Assembly: GCA_903772945.1 (NCBI GenBank)
Contig: CAICTM010000146.1
Location: forward strand, 1 to 64,000
DNA from: Seminavis robusta
Lineage: Eukaryota > Bacillariophyta > Bacillariophyceae > Naviculales > Naviculaceae
Length of the DNA: 64,000 nucleotides
Direction: 5' to 3'
The position numbers and the translations under genes are program-made. Under the pieces are notes generated by a model. The model had not been told where the DNA came from. It did no database searches and saw nothing but the letters and a program-made list of their open reading frames with translations. This document shows, in pieces, positions 55,293 to 64,000 of this stretch. Numbering within the stretch: the first letter of the stretch is position 1; every line of letters starts with the position of its first letter.

Positions 55293-55409
55293 CCCACACC
55301 CACACACCTACACACACACACACACACACACACACATCCAGCCCATCGAGGTATTGGATTTACGGTTTTAGTTTAGCTTGGTTTCGGTCTATACCGTACC
55401 AGCTCCTAT
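55293..55409 (+). repeat. (CA)n plus 72-bp direct repeat, right copy (pLTR-like)
   Basis: See 51005-51133. Located 24 bases after the RT frame's stop. Sequence identity ends after CGTACCAGCTCCTA. Confidence 0.8.
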
Positions 55410-56318
55410 GTGTCTATTTTCGAAATCACCACAAACAGGGTACCCTTGCTTTTCTCACAGCCTACCCGGCTTGTATCTTTTGCCATCCCCAGCTTGCTCC
55501 ACTGATGAAGCAAACAGCGAAATTCTTAAGCTCAGAATTTGGAAATCAGCAAGCAACGGTATACCCCATGGATAAACATCCAATGGTAGATTCGTCGTAG
55601 ATTAATTCTTAGTAGTGTCTACACACATCTCACACAACATCACACATCTCACACAGCACTCAACGTACACACACCTACACACACACACAAGATAAAGTTC
55701 AAAAGGCCCTCAGCTTGCTAGCTGGTAGTTGAGGGCAATAAAGTTCAAAAGGCCCTCAGCTTGCTAGCTGGTAGTTGAGGGCAATTTTTCTTTTGCCTGT
55801 GTCGCATCAGCGATAAGCCCATCATTGGAAAGAAAAGAACTTTTAAGAAAGAAGAAAGAAAGGATTGAAGTGTGCCAAAAGCACAATAATCTACCTACTC
55901 AAAAAAGCTAGCTAGTCTAGACCCCTGTTTTCAATGCAATAAAGCAAGTAAACACTCCTTCACCACCTCGGTGGCCTTATTAGTATGATAGCTCTACCGG
56001 ATTAGTTTGCACAAAAAGACTTTTTCGTGCGTAAGGCTGATGCCAGAACTGCACTTAGGCACTGGTCGTTGCCAGCCACCAGCTCCGTACGGTACAACTG
56101 CTAATAGCGACCGCGAGCTGCTGTGGCTGTCACTTGTATAACACCTATCACCTCTCATGCCGCTTCCTCCAAAATAGCTACCAAACCTTTTTGGAGACCC
56201 GCCTTTATTGGATAGGCGTCACATAGTAGTACCTGGTACCGCTACCGCTATCCTCGGCGTAGAGACCTTGGAAGAGCACAAGATTTCTGCGGCTCCCCCA
56301 GAAGAAACCGTAGAGAGC
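55410..56318. other. Non-genic flank between retroelement and DUF6824 gene
   Basis: Contains a CA-rich stretch (55615-55690), the 46-bp tandem repeat listed separately and presumably the promoter and 5' UTR of the gene starting at 56319. The frame stays open upstream of 56319 but with no ATG. Confidence 0.45.
55691..55786 (+). repeat. 46-bp tandem duplication with hairpin
   Basis: Two perfect copies of a unit starting ATAAAGTTCAAAAGGCCCTC and ending GGTAGTTGAGGGCA. GCCCTCA and TGAGGGC within each copy can pair. The word GCCCTCAACT...TTTCTAAAAG near 50523 and 50775 is the reverse complement of this region, so the retroelement island has related inverted ends. Confidence 0.8.
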
Positions 56319-58110
56319 ATGAAGAACGCATCTCAGGAGAACGCAATGGCTGATACTATAACAGACCTCCTGCCGCACGATGTCCTTCTAGGACGAGGCC
56401 TTGGATCAAGTCAGTATCAGGGTAACAAGGCATTTCTGGAGGTTGTCGAGCAATACAAAGCATCCTACAACCAGACTTTATCCTATAAAGAGAAAAAATC
56501 GATCGCAAAGGAAGTATTTGGAATTATTCAATCTCGTGGTGGAAGGTTTCTCAAGCTCTTGAATTACCAGAAGGGAGCACGAAATGTCGTGCAAGAGGGT
56601 GCCTGGTGCCTAGCAAATGTAGATGAAGCATTGGAGAAGTGCAAGCAAGCGCTTCGACAGCAAAGAGACAAACCTACGCAAAAACTGTCTTCATCGTCTC
56701 GAACTGCTAGCTCTGGATCTTCGGATGGAACACAAAGAGAGCAAAAAGAAGAACAATCCAGTGCCGTGGCCCAGTCAGAAGGGTGTAAAGTTTCTGGCCA
56801 TGGCTTTAAACCAGAGGAAGGATCTGCTTCTGTGGTGGTCAATGAATCCGCTACTACTCAAGGGGATGATCAAGTACCGAACTTTGCGCTTGTAGGTGAT
56901 GCACAGGGCGTATCCCTTCAACAGGCTAGTGGATCTTGTTTTACAGTTTCTCCCTTTTCGGACATGCCAAACTCGTTGTTGGTGGAGGATGTGCCACCAG
57001 ATGAACGCTCATCTCCCCCTTCCGAGCCCGAAGACATCGACACAACTCTAGCAAAACTTGTCGTGGATGGTCTTCCCACCTTCACAAAGGATCAAGAATT
57101 GAAGGAAAGGGCCAGCCTCACAGATGTTGAAAAGGATGAAGCCATGTCAGATGTCTTTGGCAAGCTACATGTATCGGAGCCCGGTAAACGAGCAAAGAGG
57201 GATTTTGACAATGAATCAAAACATGCGCTGCTTCGGGAGATGAGACAAGAACTGGAACAGATACCAAAGGTTCGAAAGCAGGCATTGGAAAGGGCACAAG
57301 GATCTTGCGATTCCTCCGAGTTCAGCGATGAGCGTCTCTCCCGCTTCTTGCGAGTGGAAGGCTACAATCCCACACTTGCTGCACAACGCTTTGTGAGGTA
57401 TTGGGAGGGTCGACTTGAAGTTTTTGGGCCAGACAAGTTCCTCATGCCCATGACCTTGGCGGGGGCGTTTCAAGAGGACCACAATGCCATTGAAGATTGT
57501 GTGCAGTGCATCCTTCCATATCCGGACTCCTTTGGAAGGCCAATTGTGTTTGCGGATCCCACGCGACGCCGACCAGATCGCTATTCATCCCAGAGTGGGG
57601 TACGTACATGTAGTTCGCAGCCCCTCACTACTGCTTTGCTGTTGTGTCAAACAAATAGATGAAACGCTGACATTGTGTCCATTCCACCAGCTCCGTGCAC
57701 TGTGGTACGGGATGGAAGTACTTTCCCGTGATCATGACAGCGCAACGTTTGTTGTCCTGTGTTGGGTGAAACACGCCACCATTTGGGACTTTGACCGCTA
57801 TGTGTACTGCCGTTTTCCGTACTACCAGAATGACTTCTTTCCATTTCGGCGGGCGGCTTCACATGACTGTTGTGCCGATAAATTAGGAGTGACCCTGTTC
57901 AGGCCGGTTGATATGATAGTCCATGACAAGGCATCGAGAATGCGAAGGATGCATCACTGCGTACCAGAGAGCGAAATCGTCGCAGTCCTAAAAGCGTATG
58001 GAATTGAGCGCTGGATGTTACCCCTTGAGATGGGAGGAACGCTTGAGGACGTTCAAAGGAAATGGGTGGCCCAGAGGAGGGCTCTGGAGCACTCAGCGAA
58101 GCCTATCTAG
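56319..58110 (+). CDS. DUF6824 plus CRAL-TRIO domain protein
   Basis: Exons 56319-57599 and 57691-58110 (intron 91 bp, GTACGT...CAG) give 566 residues. Start at 56319 because the open frame upstream has no ATG. Residues ~20-110 are the stramenopile DUF6824 module: HDVLLGRGLGSSQYQGN KAF, then YKEKKSIAKEVFGIIQSRGG RFL. After a Ser-rich linker, residues ~330-545 are CRAL-TRIO: LSRFLRVEGYNPTLAAQRFV, then CVQCILPYPDSFGRPIVFAD, LRALWYGMEVLSRD and a C-terminal lobe. CRAL-TRIO domains bind small hydrophobic molecules such as phosphoinositides or retinoids. DUF6824 is often taken as DNA- or protein-binding; its role is not known. Confidence 0.75.
57600..57690 (+). other. Intron in DUF6824-CRAL-TRIO gene
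   Basis: GTACGTACATG ... TTCCACCAG; removal joins SSQSG to LRALWYG in phase 0 and links the two CRAL-TRIO halves. Confidence 0.8.
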
Positions 58111-58807
58111 TCAACGCAACCGGTAACACATCACCTTATTGAGTGATAGTATCACACTACTACTACTAGAGTATTGGACTACCAACTACATGTTATGTTT
58201 TATGTGATATGCCTGCGGGATCATATAGATCTAATAGATCCTTGATATGCGGGAATATTTGCAAAGAGAGTTCGTCCTCGTAGATATATCCGGGAATATT
58301 TCGTTGGGGTTCTCGTGGTTGTGTCACACTACCATAGTTTATAGAGCTACTGCAGTTCATGAATGGAAACAAGACACTGACAGGCTACAGCTTGGTCTCC
58401 TACCTACGATAGCTACGGTAGGAGGGGTTGGTAACATCACTGTGCGTAGCCAGAGCGAGGAACGCCACGGTCAGAAGTAAACTGTGAACTCGGATGAAAA
58501 ATCCAACGATTCCTGGTGAGCGTGACTGTACAACTATCGAGCTACTGTGCGTATCTGCTGGGTGCCCCCACTAGCTAGGTAGCAAGCAATTGTACATACT
58601 TGCTGTCTACAGTGGCAAAGTCAGCTGATCATGGGTACTGGTACCGAATACCCTTCGCAGGAGCTGAGCTTGGAGGCCGTCTTCACGTCTTTGAAAGATG
58701 GGGTCCCAAGGAGCAACTGTTACTGACAGCTCTACCGGTTTAAAGCTACGGTACCGTATCTTTTCGATATCTTTGAGCTCTCCACCCTTGGTGGCGCCAT
58801 ACCCACG
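58111..58807. other. Intergenic, no supported gene
   Basis: Includes duplicated ATATCGGGAATATTT-like words near 58245-58300 and a TACCGGTTTAAAG patch near 58735. Promoter of the gene at 58808 is expected here. Confidence 0.35.
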
Positions 58808-60367
58808 ATGACGAAGGACAGTGGACCGCCAATTGAGAGTATCATCTGTGCTGATCTGCTGCTACTAGGACGACAACAACGACAACATCAAAGACATCCT
58901 GAAAAGAGGAAGCAAAGCAACAGGCTTCAACAATCTCGTATCCTTTTCATTCTCTTTCTGCTACCTACCATTTTTTGCTTGCGTCTTTCACGGCAGGGGC
59001 ATTCTTTGTGTGTGGCTGCACTCTCCCCGCCAAGGCATTTTCAGTGGAGCTTGCCAAGACCAAGTACGAAACGAATGAGCGCCATGACCAACAAGGGCGA
59101 TGCAACAGCCATTGGCAGTTTTGAAAATTTCCTTGCCAAAACACGGGCGATTGAAAGTCCCAATCACGTCGTGGTGGGAAATGCCGCGGGAGATGCGGAT
59201 AGCATTATCAGTGCCTTGACATTGGCCTACATTGATTCTGATGCATTACAAAAAAGAATGATATCGCCCGTGGTGTCAATCACCCAACAGGACTTGGAAA
59301 CCCAACGACCCGAGGTTTCCTTTCTCTTTCGTACAGTCGGCTTGGAGCAGTCCGTGGTGGACACTATGCGATTCATTGACGACCCCGTCATCACAACGGG
59401 CAACAACCACAAAAAGAAGAAATTGACTTTGGTGGACCACAATCGCGCCGAAGTCATCTTTTCTCCCGATTGTTGGGATGTGGTAGAAATCTTGGATCAT
59501 CATTTTGATGAGAACCAACACACGGAAACCTGCTCGGGCGACCAACGAAACATTGCCTTTGCCAACGATAAGGCTACAGTAGCCAGTACGTGCACATTGA
59601 TTGCCGAGAGACTACTGCAACAACAAAAGCAAAACAGCAACAACAACAAGTATCATCCCACAGTGGCCACGTTGCTATTGGGGACCATCCTCTTGGATTC
59701 CGTCAACATGATTCCGGCGGCGGGCAAGGGTACTCCTCGTGATGCCACCGCCATTCAAAACTTGCTCGAGAATACGGATTGGTCCTTGTCGACATCGGCG
59801 GCCAAGGCTGCCTGGAGCAACAATAATGACAATGATGGAAGACCGGATACGACCCAACTGTTTGAATCTCTCCAAGCGGCCAAATTTGATCCAGCCTTTT
59901 GGAATGGTCTCTCGGTACCGGATGCCTTGAGATTGGACTACAAACGGTTTTCTACCTCCAAAAATGGAACCGTCTTTGGAGCTTCCGCGGTCTTGTTACC
60001 TATGGCTGATTTTATCAAAAAGCCACAATTCCAAAAGGGAATTCGAGAGTACATGACACAAACGGCAAACGTCGAACTACTGGCCATTTTGTTCTTTTTC
60101 ACCGACGATGGAGGTGAGAATCGCCGTCAGCTGTGTGTCTGTGGGAGCAATGAGAAGGTCGTGGACGAAATGATATCTCATCTCCAGGAGGATGGAACGT
60201 TGGATCTACAAGAGATTGTGGAAAACGACAATGTTTGTTGGTCGTCAAACAACAATGGCGATGATGATGATGTTTCCCTTGTGATGCGAATGTTTGACCA
60301 ACGCAACGCCAAAGCCAGTCGGAAGCAAGTTGCGCCATTGATGATCAAGTTCTTTGAGAGTCGTTGA
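58808..60367 (+). CDS. PRUNE/PPX1-like DHH-family phosphoesterase
   Basis: 519 residues from ATG at 58808; a shorter start at 59075 (MSAMTNKGD) would give a typical core. DHH-family metal motifs are in order: VVVGNAAGDADSIISALTL (motif I, DAD), TLVDHNRAEV (motif II; the Asn in DHN is typical of PRUNE/PPX1), VVEILDHHFDEN (motif III, DHH) and GTILLDSVNM (motif IV). A DHHA2-type C-terminal domain follows (LRLDYKRFSTSKNGTVFGAS). Known relatives hydrolyse short-chain polyphosphate or cyclic nucleotides. The long N-terminus has a hydrophobic stretch (RILFILFLLPTIFCLRL), which may anchor or target it. Confidence 0.85.
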   Translation: MTKDSGPPIESIICADLLLLGRQQRQHQRHPEKRKQSNRLQQSRILFILFLLPTIFCLRLSRQGHSLCVAALSPPRHFQWSLPRPSTKRMSAMTNKGDATAIGSFENFLAKTRAIESPNHVVVGNAAGDADSIISALTLAYIDSDALQKRMISPVVSITQQDLETQRPEVSFLFRTVGLEQSVVDTMRFIDDPVITTGNNHKKKKLTLVDHNRAEVIFSPDCWDVVEILDHHFDENQHTETCSGDQRNIAFANDKATVASTCTLIAERLLQQQKQNSNNNKYHPTVATLLLGTILLDSVNMIPAAGKGTPRDATAIQNLLENTDWSLSTSAAKAAWSNNNDNDGRPDTTQLFESLQAAKFDPAFWNGLSVPDALRLDYKRFSTSKNGTVFGASAVLLPMADFIKKPQFQKGIREYMTQTANVELLAILFFFTDDGGENRRQLCVCGSNEKVVDEMISHLQEDGTLDLQEIVENDNVCWSSNNNGDDDDVSLVMRMFDQRNAKASRKQVAPLMIKFFESR

Positions 60368-60897
60368 TTGACTGACGGTTGGGTTTGAGAATCGAATCAG
60401 ACTTTAGAAGTCTTCAGCTCATAGATGGATGGCACAACGCCCTCCCAAAAGAGAGTATCATGTGTCGTCGTGGATGAATGACCAGCTTGGCTTGAGCTTC
60501 TCGACTTACAAATAGTTCGGTACGATACCCAAACTTCCGTTCAGCGAACTATCGGTACTGGCTTTGTATCTATCGTCACCAGCCGATGAGTTTTTCCAGA
60601 CGAGTACAACTCTATCTAGCTAACTAGTACTTTCGGGAAGTCAAGTAACGGTGCTGTTGTCTTTCGACCCATCCGTGTGTGCCATTTTAAAAAACAAAAA
60701 AAACAAATGAGTCGAGTCATCTAGCTAGCTAGCTAGATGCGGGAGTTGAGGGCATGTTCTTGCTTCTGGGATTGTCAAAGAGCCAGTGACACCTTCCCAC
60801 GAAAACCCGAAATCGGGCAAATCTTTTCAGTCATCAGATTTGGATATGCCAAAAACATTGATCCACTGCTGGTACATGTAACAGCAGAGGGAGGACC
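60368..60897. other. Intergenic, no supported gene
   Basis: Ends with CTAGCTAGCTAGCTAG (about 60720-60735). Contains the promoter region for the gene at 60898; no element named. Confidence 0.35.
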
Positions 60898-61644
60898 ATG
60901 GCGTTCTTCGTATCTCGCGCTGCTCTCGTTGCTGTTGTTCTCATCAGCCAGTCTTGCTCTATTCATGCGTGGAGGTCTGGTTTGGCGCCTGGAGTTTCGC
61001 CAATGTCGAAAGGGAGCATCCGTCGACGCATTTCCGGTGCAGGATCGCATGTGAAGGTACTTGCATCGCTCACGCAGCGAGACAGCTTCCCTAGTGATTT
61101 GTTGCTGTTGGAGACACCAAATGGCGACTTTTGGACCCCCTCGGTTCAGGCAACACATTTGATGCAGCAGGAGAATACTGCCTTGCACAGCCCTAAACAA
61201 ACGAGGAAGGATGAGAAGAAAAGCAAGTTCACCTGGGAACAAAAGTTCGCTCTTCTGCGTCAGTACAAGAAAGAACACGGCAATTGCAACCCACCCGCGA
61301 ACTACGTGGTCAACGGTGTCAAGTTGGTGAGTACGGCGTTTCCTCATACCGTACCGGTAGTGTTTGATCCTTACTGAATGGCTTTAACTACTCACGGTCT
61401 TTCTGGTTGTTTGGCTGAGCAGGGAGGATGGGTGGCAACCCAACGTAAAGAGTACTGGAAGCATCAGGCTGGATTGTTCTCCATGATCATCAACCAGAGA
61501 CGCATTCACAGACTTGAGAGGGTGGGTTTTCAGTGGGAACCGGACCTTGAAGTCGTTGGTGCAGACTGTGTTGCGAAGGCTTGCAAAGCCCTTGGCGCCG
61601 CGGCCTTTGCCAGTACCGGACTCATTCCTGCATTTGCCCATTAG
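60898..61644 (+). CDS. Short HA-domain protein with a signal/plastid presequence
   Basis: Exons 60898-61326 and 61423-61644 (intron 96 bp, GTGAGT...CAG, phase 0) give 216 residues. MAFFVSRAALVAVVLISQSC followed by SIHAWRSGLAP is a signal peptide with an aromatic residue at the cleavage site, as in diatom plastid presequences. The single HA domain starts FTWEQKFALLRQYKKEHGNC and, across the splice, continues GGWVATQRKEYWKHQAG to RLERVGFQWEPD. HA domains are usually in large nuclear proteins; a one-domain, organelle-directed form is unusual. The intron contains a TACCGGTA palindrome. It converges with the DTW gene 110 bp away. Confidence 0.75.
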
Positions 61645-61754
61645 AGCCGATCATACTCACTTTCGGACTACCGCAATCCCAGCCAACGGTCTAAACTAGC
61701 TTCTTGGAAACTTTGCTCATTGATTGATCCGCACGTCATGTTGTTGTCACTGTA

Positions 61755-62816
61755 TCAGCCATCCTGTTTTGGATCAACGTCGTCGTCGGCGCCATAGTGT
61801 TGTTGCCTTTTTCTGGCATACGCCAGAGCATCATTATTGAGTTTCACAGCACGAATGATTGCATCTGGAACGGACTGGGGAAATCCCAGCTCGAACAAGA
61901 GCCAACCGCATGCTTCGGCGGTACTAATGCGAGTTGCAAACTGTTTCTTATTGGTGCTGTCGTCGTTTTGTTGTTCGTTGTTGCTGTCGGACTTTTGTCG
62001 CTGTTTGTGGGCTTGGCCATAGTTTTTCTGGGCCCGATGAAAGACCGAGGACGTGAGTGGATTCACAGCTACGGTTGGAATGATAGTCTCTCGCCCCTCT
62101 CTTTTTGTGTTTTCCAAGCGTTTGCTTAGAGCTTTGTACATGTTGCGAGCTTGACTATAGGTAGCATCCAAAACCACAACTCGAATCGTTGCTGTGGTGT
62201 CCTCCTGATGACTTTTGGATTGCCCACCAATATCTTGTCTTGCCAGAAACTCTGGAACGGAAAGAGCATCGGCACCTGGCCACAATATCATGGTCCTTGT
62301 ACTCCACTGGGTGATTTCTTCCACAAGACGATCGAATTCTCCCGTTTTTCCGTAGAGGTAGAGTTCGGTCATCTCCGGGAACAAGTGCAAGAGAATCTTG
62401 GCGCTGTTTCCAGCACAAAAGTACTCTTTGTGATGCATCAAGAGACACAACTTGATCTTGCACTGGTGTTGTTGCAAATAATCAGGTTTGGACAACCGAG
62501 CACACATACAATAGCGTTCGTCGTGCCAACAGTGAGCACATCGATTGTTGCGCGTTTTAAACGAGGCAATCTTGTGATTGAGGCTGAGAGTGGCCATGGC
62601 CTCCCAAAGTTCCAATCCTTGCAATCCTTGTTCTTGCACAAGTTTGGTCTTGTGGGCCCGTAGCTTGACCAGCCACTCTCCTTGACGTTCCCACTGGACG
62701 GCGTGATTGTTACTGTTAGTATCGAGCTCGTGGTGGTCCTGCTTGCTATTATTATTGGGACAAGCCATTCCCTCACTTGGCTCCGAGGCGGATGCCAACG
62801 ATGGCGAGTCCGTCAT
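61755..62816 (-). CDS. DTW-domain protein, tRNA acp3U synthase-like
   Basis: 353 residues from ATG at 62816 (MTDSPSLASAS); the longer frame starts with a non-ATG codon. Family signatures: RCAHCWHDERYCMCARL (zinc-type Cys cluster), LLMHHKEYFCAGNSAKILL, YLYGKTGEFDRL, MILWPGADA, RVVVLDATYSQARNMYKAL, and STAEACGWLLFELG. The usual D-x-T-W-x-x-A of the DTW motif is D-A-T-Y here. Characterised members (TapT/YfiP, human DTWD1 and DTWD2) transfer the 3-amino-3-carboxypropyl group from S-adenosylmethionine to a tRNA uridine. A Gln/Asn-rich insert precedes the last helix. Confidence 0.8.
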   Translation of the reverse strand: MTDSPSLASASEPSEGMACPNNNSKQDHHELDTNSNNHAVQWERQGEWLVKLRAHKTKLVQEQGLQGLELWEAMATLSLNHKIASFKTRNNRCAHCWHDERYCMCARLSKPDYLQQHQCKIKLCLLMHHKEYFCAGNSAKILLHLFPEMTELYLYGKTGEFDRLVEEITQWSTRTMILWPGADALSVPEFLARQDIGGQSKSHQEDTTATIRVVVLDATYSQARNMYKALSKRLENTKREGRETIIPTVAVNPLTSSVFHRAQKNYGQAHKQRQKSDSNNEQQNDDSTNKKQFATRISTAEACGWLLFELGFPQSVPDAIIRAVKLNNDALAYARKRQQHYGADDDVDPKQDG

Positions 62817-62994
62817 TGTGTGTGTGCTGATGTAAGGCAAATTGGCGGCATTGACCTTGCTCTTTGCTTATTGTAGCCGCTGTGCCCCGAGAGCTCGATC
62901 ATCAACAGGCAGCAACAAACTCTGAGAAGCCGAGAACAGCAACACAGGTTTTCATCCTCAAGACAAATTTAATCTCTGATCATCATAAGACGTC

Positions 62995-63112
62995 AGGAAC
63001 GACCATACCACGATGACAGCACCGCTTCCCGTCTGCTCAGCGAAGTTAAGCATCGTCGGGCCAGGTTAGTACTACGGTGGGGGACCACGTTGGAATCCCT
63101 GGTGTTGTTCTT
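62995..63112 (+). rRNA. 5S ribosomal RNA
   Basis: The segment has the 5S hallmarks: ACGACCATACCACG at the 5' end, GCGAAGTTAAGCATCGTCGG (5' part of the internal promoter), GGTTAGTACTACGGTGGGGG (box C area) and GGAATCCCTGGTGTTG at the 3' end. GAACGAC at 62997-63003 pairs with GTTGTTC at 63104-63110 as helix I. A TTTT run at 63111-63114 is the Pol III terminator. Ends are set by helix I and the usual ~118-nt length, so may be off by 1-3 bases. Single copy in the window. Confidence 0.9.
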
Positions 63113-63115
63113 TTA
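63109..63115 (+). terminator. Pol III T-run after 5S rRNA
   Basis: TTCTTTTA directly follows the pairing 3' end of 5S; four or more T on the non-template strand stop RNA polymerase III. Confidence 0.75.
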
Positions 63116-64000
63116 TTGCCGTATCTGTCGTCCAAGTGGTTGCTATGCTTCTTGTTGACGCTGTGTCGTTGGTTCACAGTGCGTTCCTTGACCACACTCC
63201 GGGAAGAAATAATGATGAGTGGAAGAGACCAAAATATCAGGTTATGAGCCACCTTTCGCCAAGTACTCTTTTTTTTGAAATCTTTCTTTTTATACACGTC
63301 TCGTCAGACTTGGTCTTGTGCTGCTGTATTGCACGGTCCCGTACCGGTATGGTCACACCTCACTCACAGTTAAGATAAGTGGGTTTTTAAAAGTACCGCG
63401 TACTCAACTTTGCAGAATTCCCAAACCAGTAAGATAAGCTATTAATAGGAGTACTGAAGTCTCAAATCCTAAGCTAAAACTAATACCAGTACTATGTCGG
63501 GACTGAATGCAGCTAGTACCCACTATCATCCACATCACCACATCCAAGTACTCCCGTGCCTGCATCTTGGGGTGCTTCTCTGCCACAACATCTTTGGTTT
63601 CATCAATTTACATTTGCCTTCTTGGGCTTTGGTGGTGGCTCCTCACTGCCTGAAGGCATGGTTAGTACATGTAGTAGGGTATGTGACAGTAGCTGCTAGT
63701 GGCAATAAGATATGAAAGATACTGAGATTGGGCTGCTTGTAAGATAATAATCAGTGTGGCTGTGGCTGAATCCTAAAAAGATACTCGTACCTCCACTGGT
63801 GGAATAGGCATAGAATTATCGTATTAGTAAGGTAGGAGTGCACCTTACCAGGCACAATTGCAAGAGTGACTCGACTCGACTCAGTCACTGTAAGCTTGCT
63901 AGCTAGAAACTCTCCACGTCAGTTTTGAAGGAGTGAGGGCGTCTTCATCATTTATTACTGTGGCTTACGTCAGTCTACCGCAACACGGGCACCTGTACTG
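63116..64000. other. No firmly supported gene; possible minus-strand exon remnants
   Basis: On the minus strand, 63600-63665 reads PSGSEEPPPKPKKANVN and 63500-63590 reads DVVAEKHPKMQAREYLDVVM, which look protein-like but lie in separate frames. A small palindrome GTGACTCGAC...AGTCAC lies near 63866-63888. Confidence 0.3.

Larger units (their letters stand above)
51005..55409 (+). mobile_element. Endonuclease-less Penelope-like retroelement (inferred)
   Basis: The unit consists of direct repeat, CCAA-rich leader, RT-coding region and direct repeat in the same orientation. Such pseudo-LTRs come from head-to-tail tandem copies in Penelope-like elements. Assignment rests on RT motifs and the NLGNLL tail; a different non-LTR or DIRS-like origin is not excluded. 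Confidence 0.55.

Overview
The window looks like a piece of nuclear genome from a diatom, probably a pennate one. Evidence: short GT-AG introns, a DUF6824 'DVLLGRG' plus CRAL-TRIO protein, helicase-associated (HA) domain proteins, a secreted protein with PSP/PSS tracts and Cys-rich modules, plastid-type presequences with a cleavage-site aromatic or Leu motif, and a CoDi-like Ty1/copia pol fragment. Lineage is inferred from protein style; the species cannot be named from the sequence.

Layout. 1-25 kb is repeat territory: a broken repeat-associated ORF (1-750), GGGACGG-rich satellite-like DNA (1.03-1.48 kb), two copies of a solo-LTR-like repeat (3.19-3.63 and 12.39-12.74 kb), the 3' end of a Ty1/copia element (3.88-5.2 kb), a frameshifted AT-hook/DDE transposase (6.26-9.14 kb), a foldback element packed with a 19-bp repeat (9.63-10.04 kb), an intact Myb/SANT-like transposon-type ORF (10.0-11.4 kb), and a Ty3/gypsy element with two LTRs (13.56-22.08 kb). 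The gypsy element is itself split by a non-coding LTR element (14.54-18.48 kb), and it interrupts a von Willebrand factor D-domain gene whose two halves lie at 22.08-23.12 and 13.29-13.56 kb.

26-49 kb is the gene-rich core: a multi-exon HA-domain protein, RRS1 (ribosome biogenesis), an amidoligase remnant, a secreted HExxHxxGxxHD metalloprotease fused to a Hedgehog-type Hint domain, a BMT5-like/C2H2 protein, an M28 peptidase, an endonuclease/exonuclease/phosphatase protein, a hemerythrin-like protein, a probably plastid MscS channel, a small secreted Cys-rich protein and a large PSP-rich secreted protein. 50.4-55.8 kb is a second repeat island: an endonuclease-less Penelope-like retroelement flanked by direct repeats, (CA)n tracts and a ~50-bp satellite. 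56-64 kb returns to genes: DUF6824-CRAL-TRIO, a PRUNE/PPX1-like DHH phosphoesterase, a presequence-bearing HA-domain protein, a DTW-domain protein and a 5S rRNA gene.

The genes do not form an operon or obvious cluster. Four products enter the secretory pathway (metalloprotease-Hint, M28, Cys-rich, PSP-rich), two touch ribosome biogenesis (RRS1, BMT5-like) and two appear plastid-directed (MscS, short HA protein). Single-copy genes read cleanly, while nearly every repeat carries scattered one-base frameshifts; this may be true decay or poor consensus quality in repeats.
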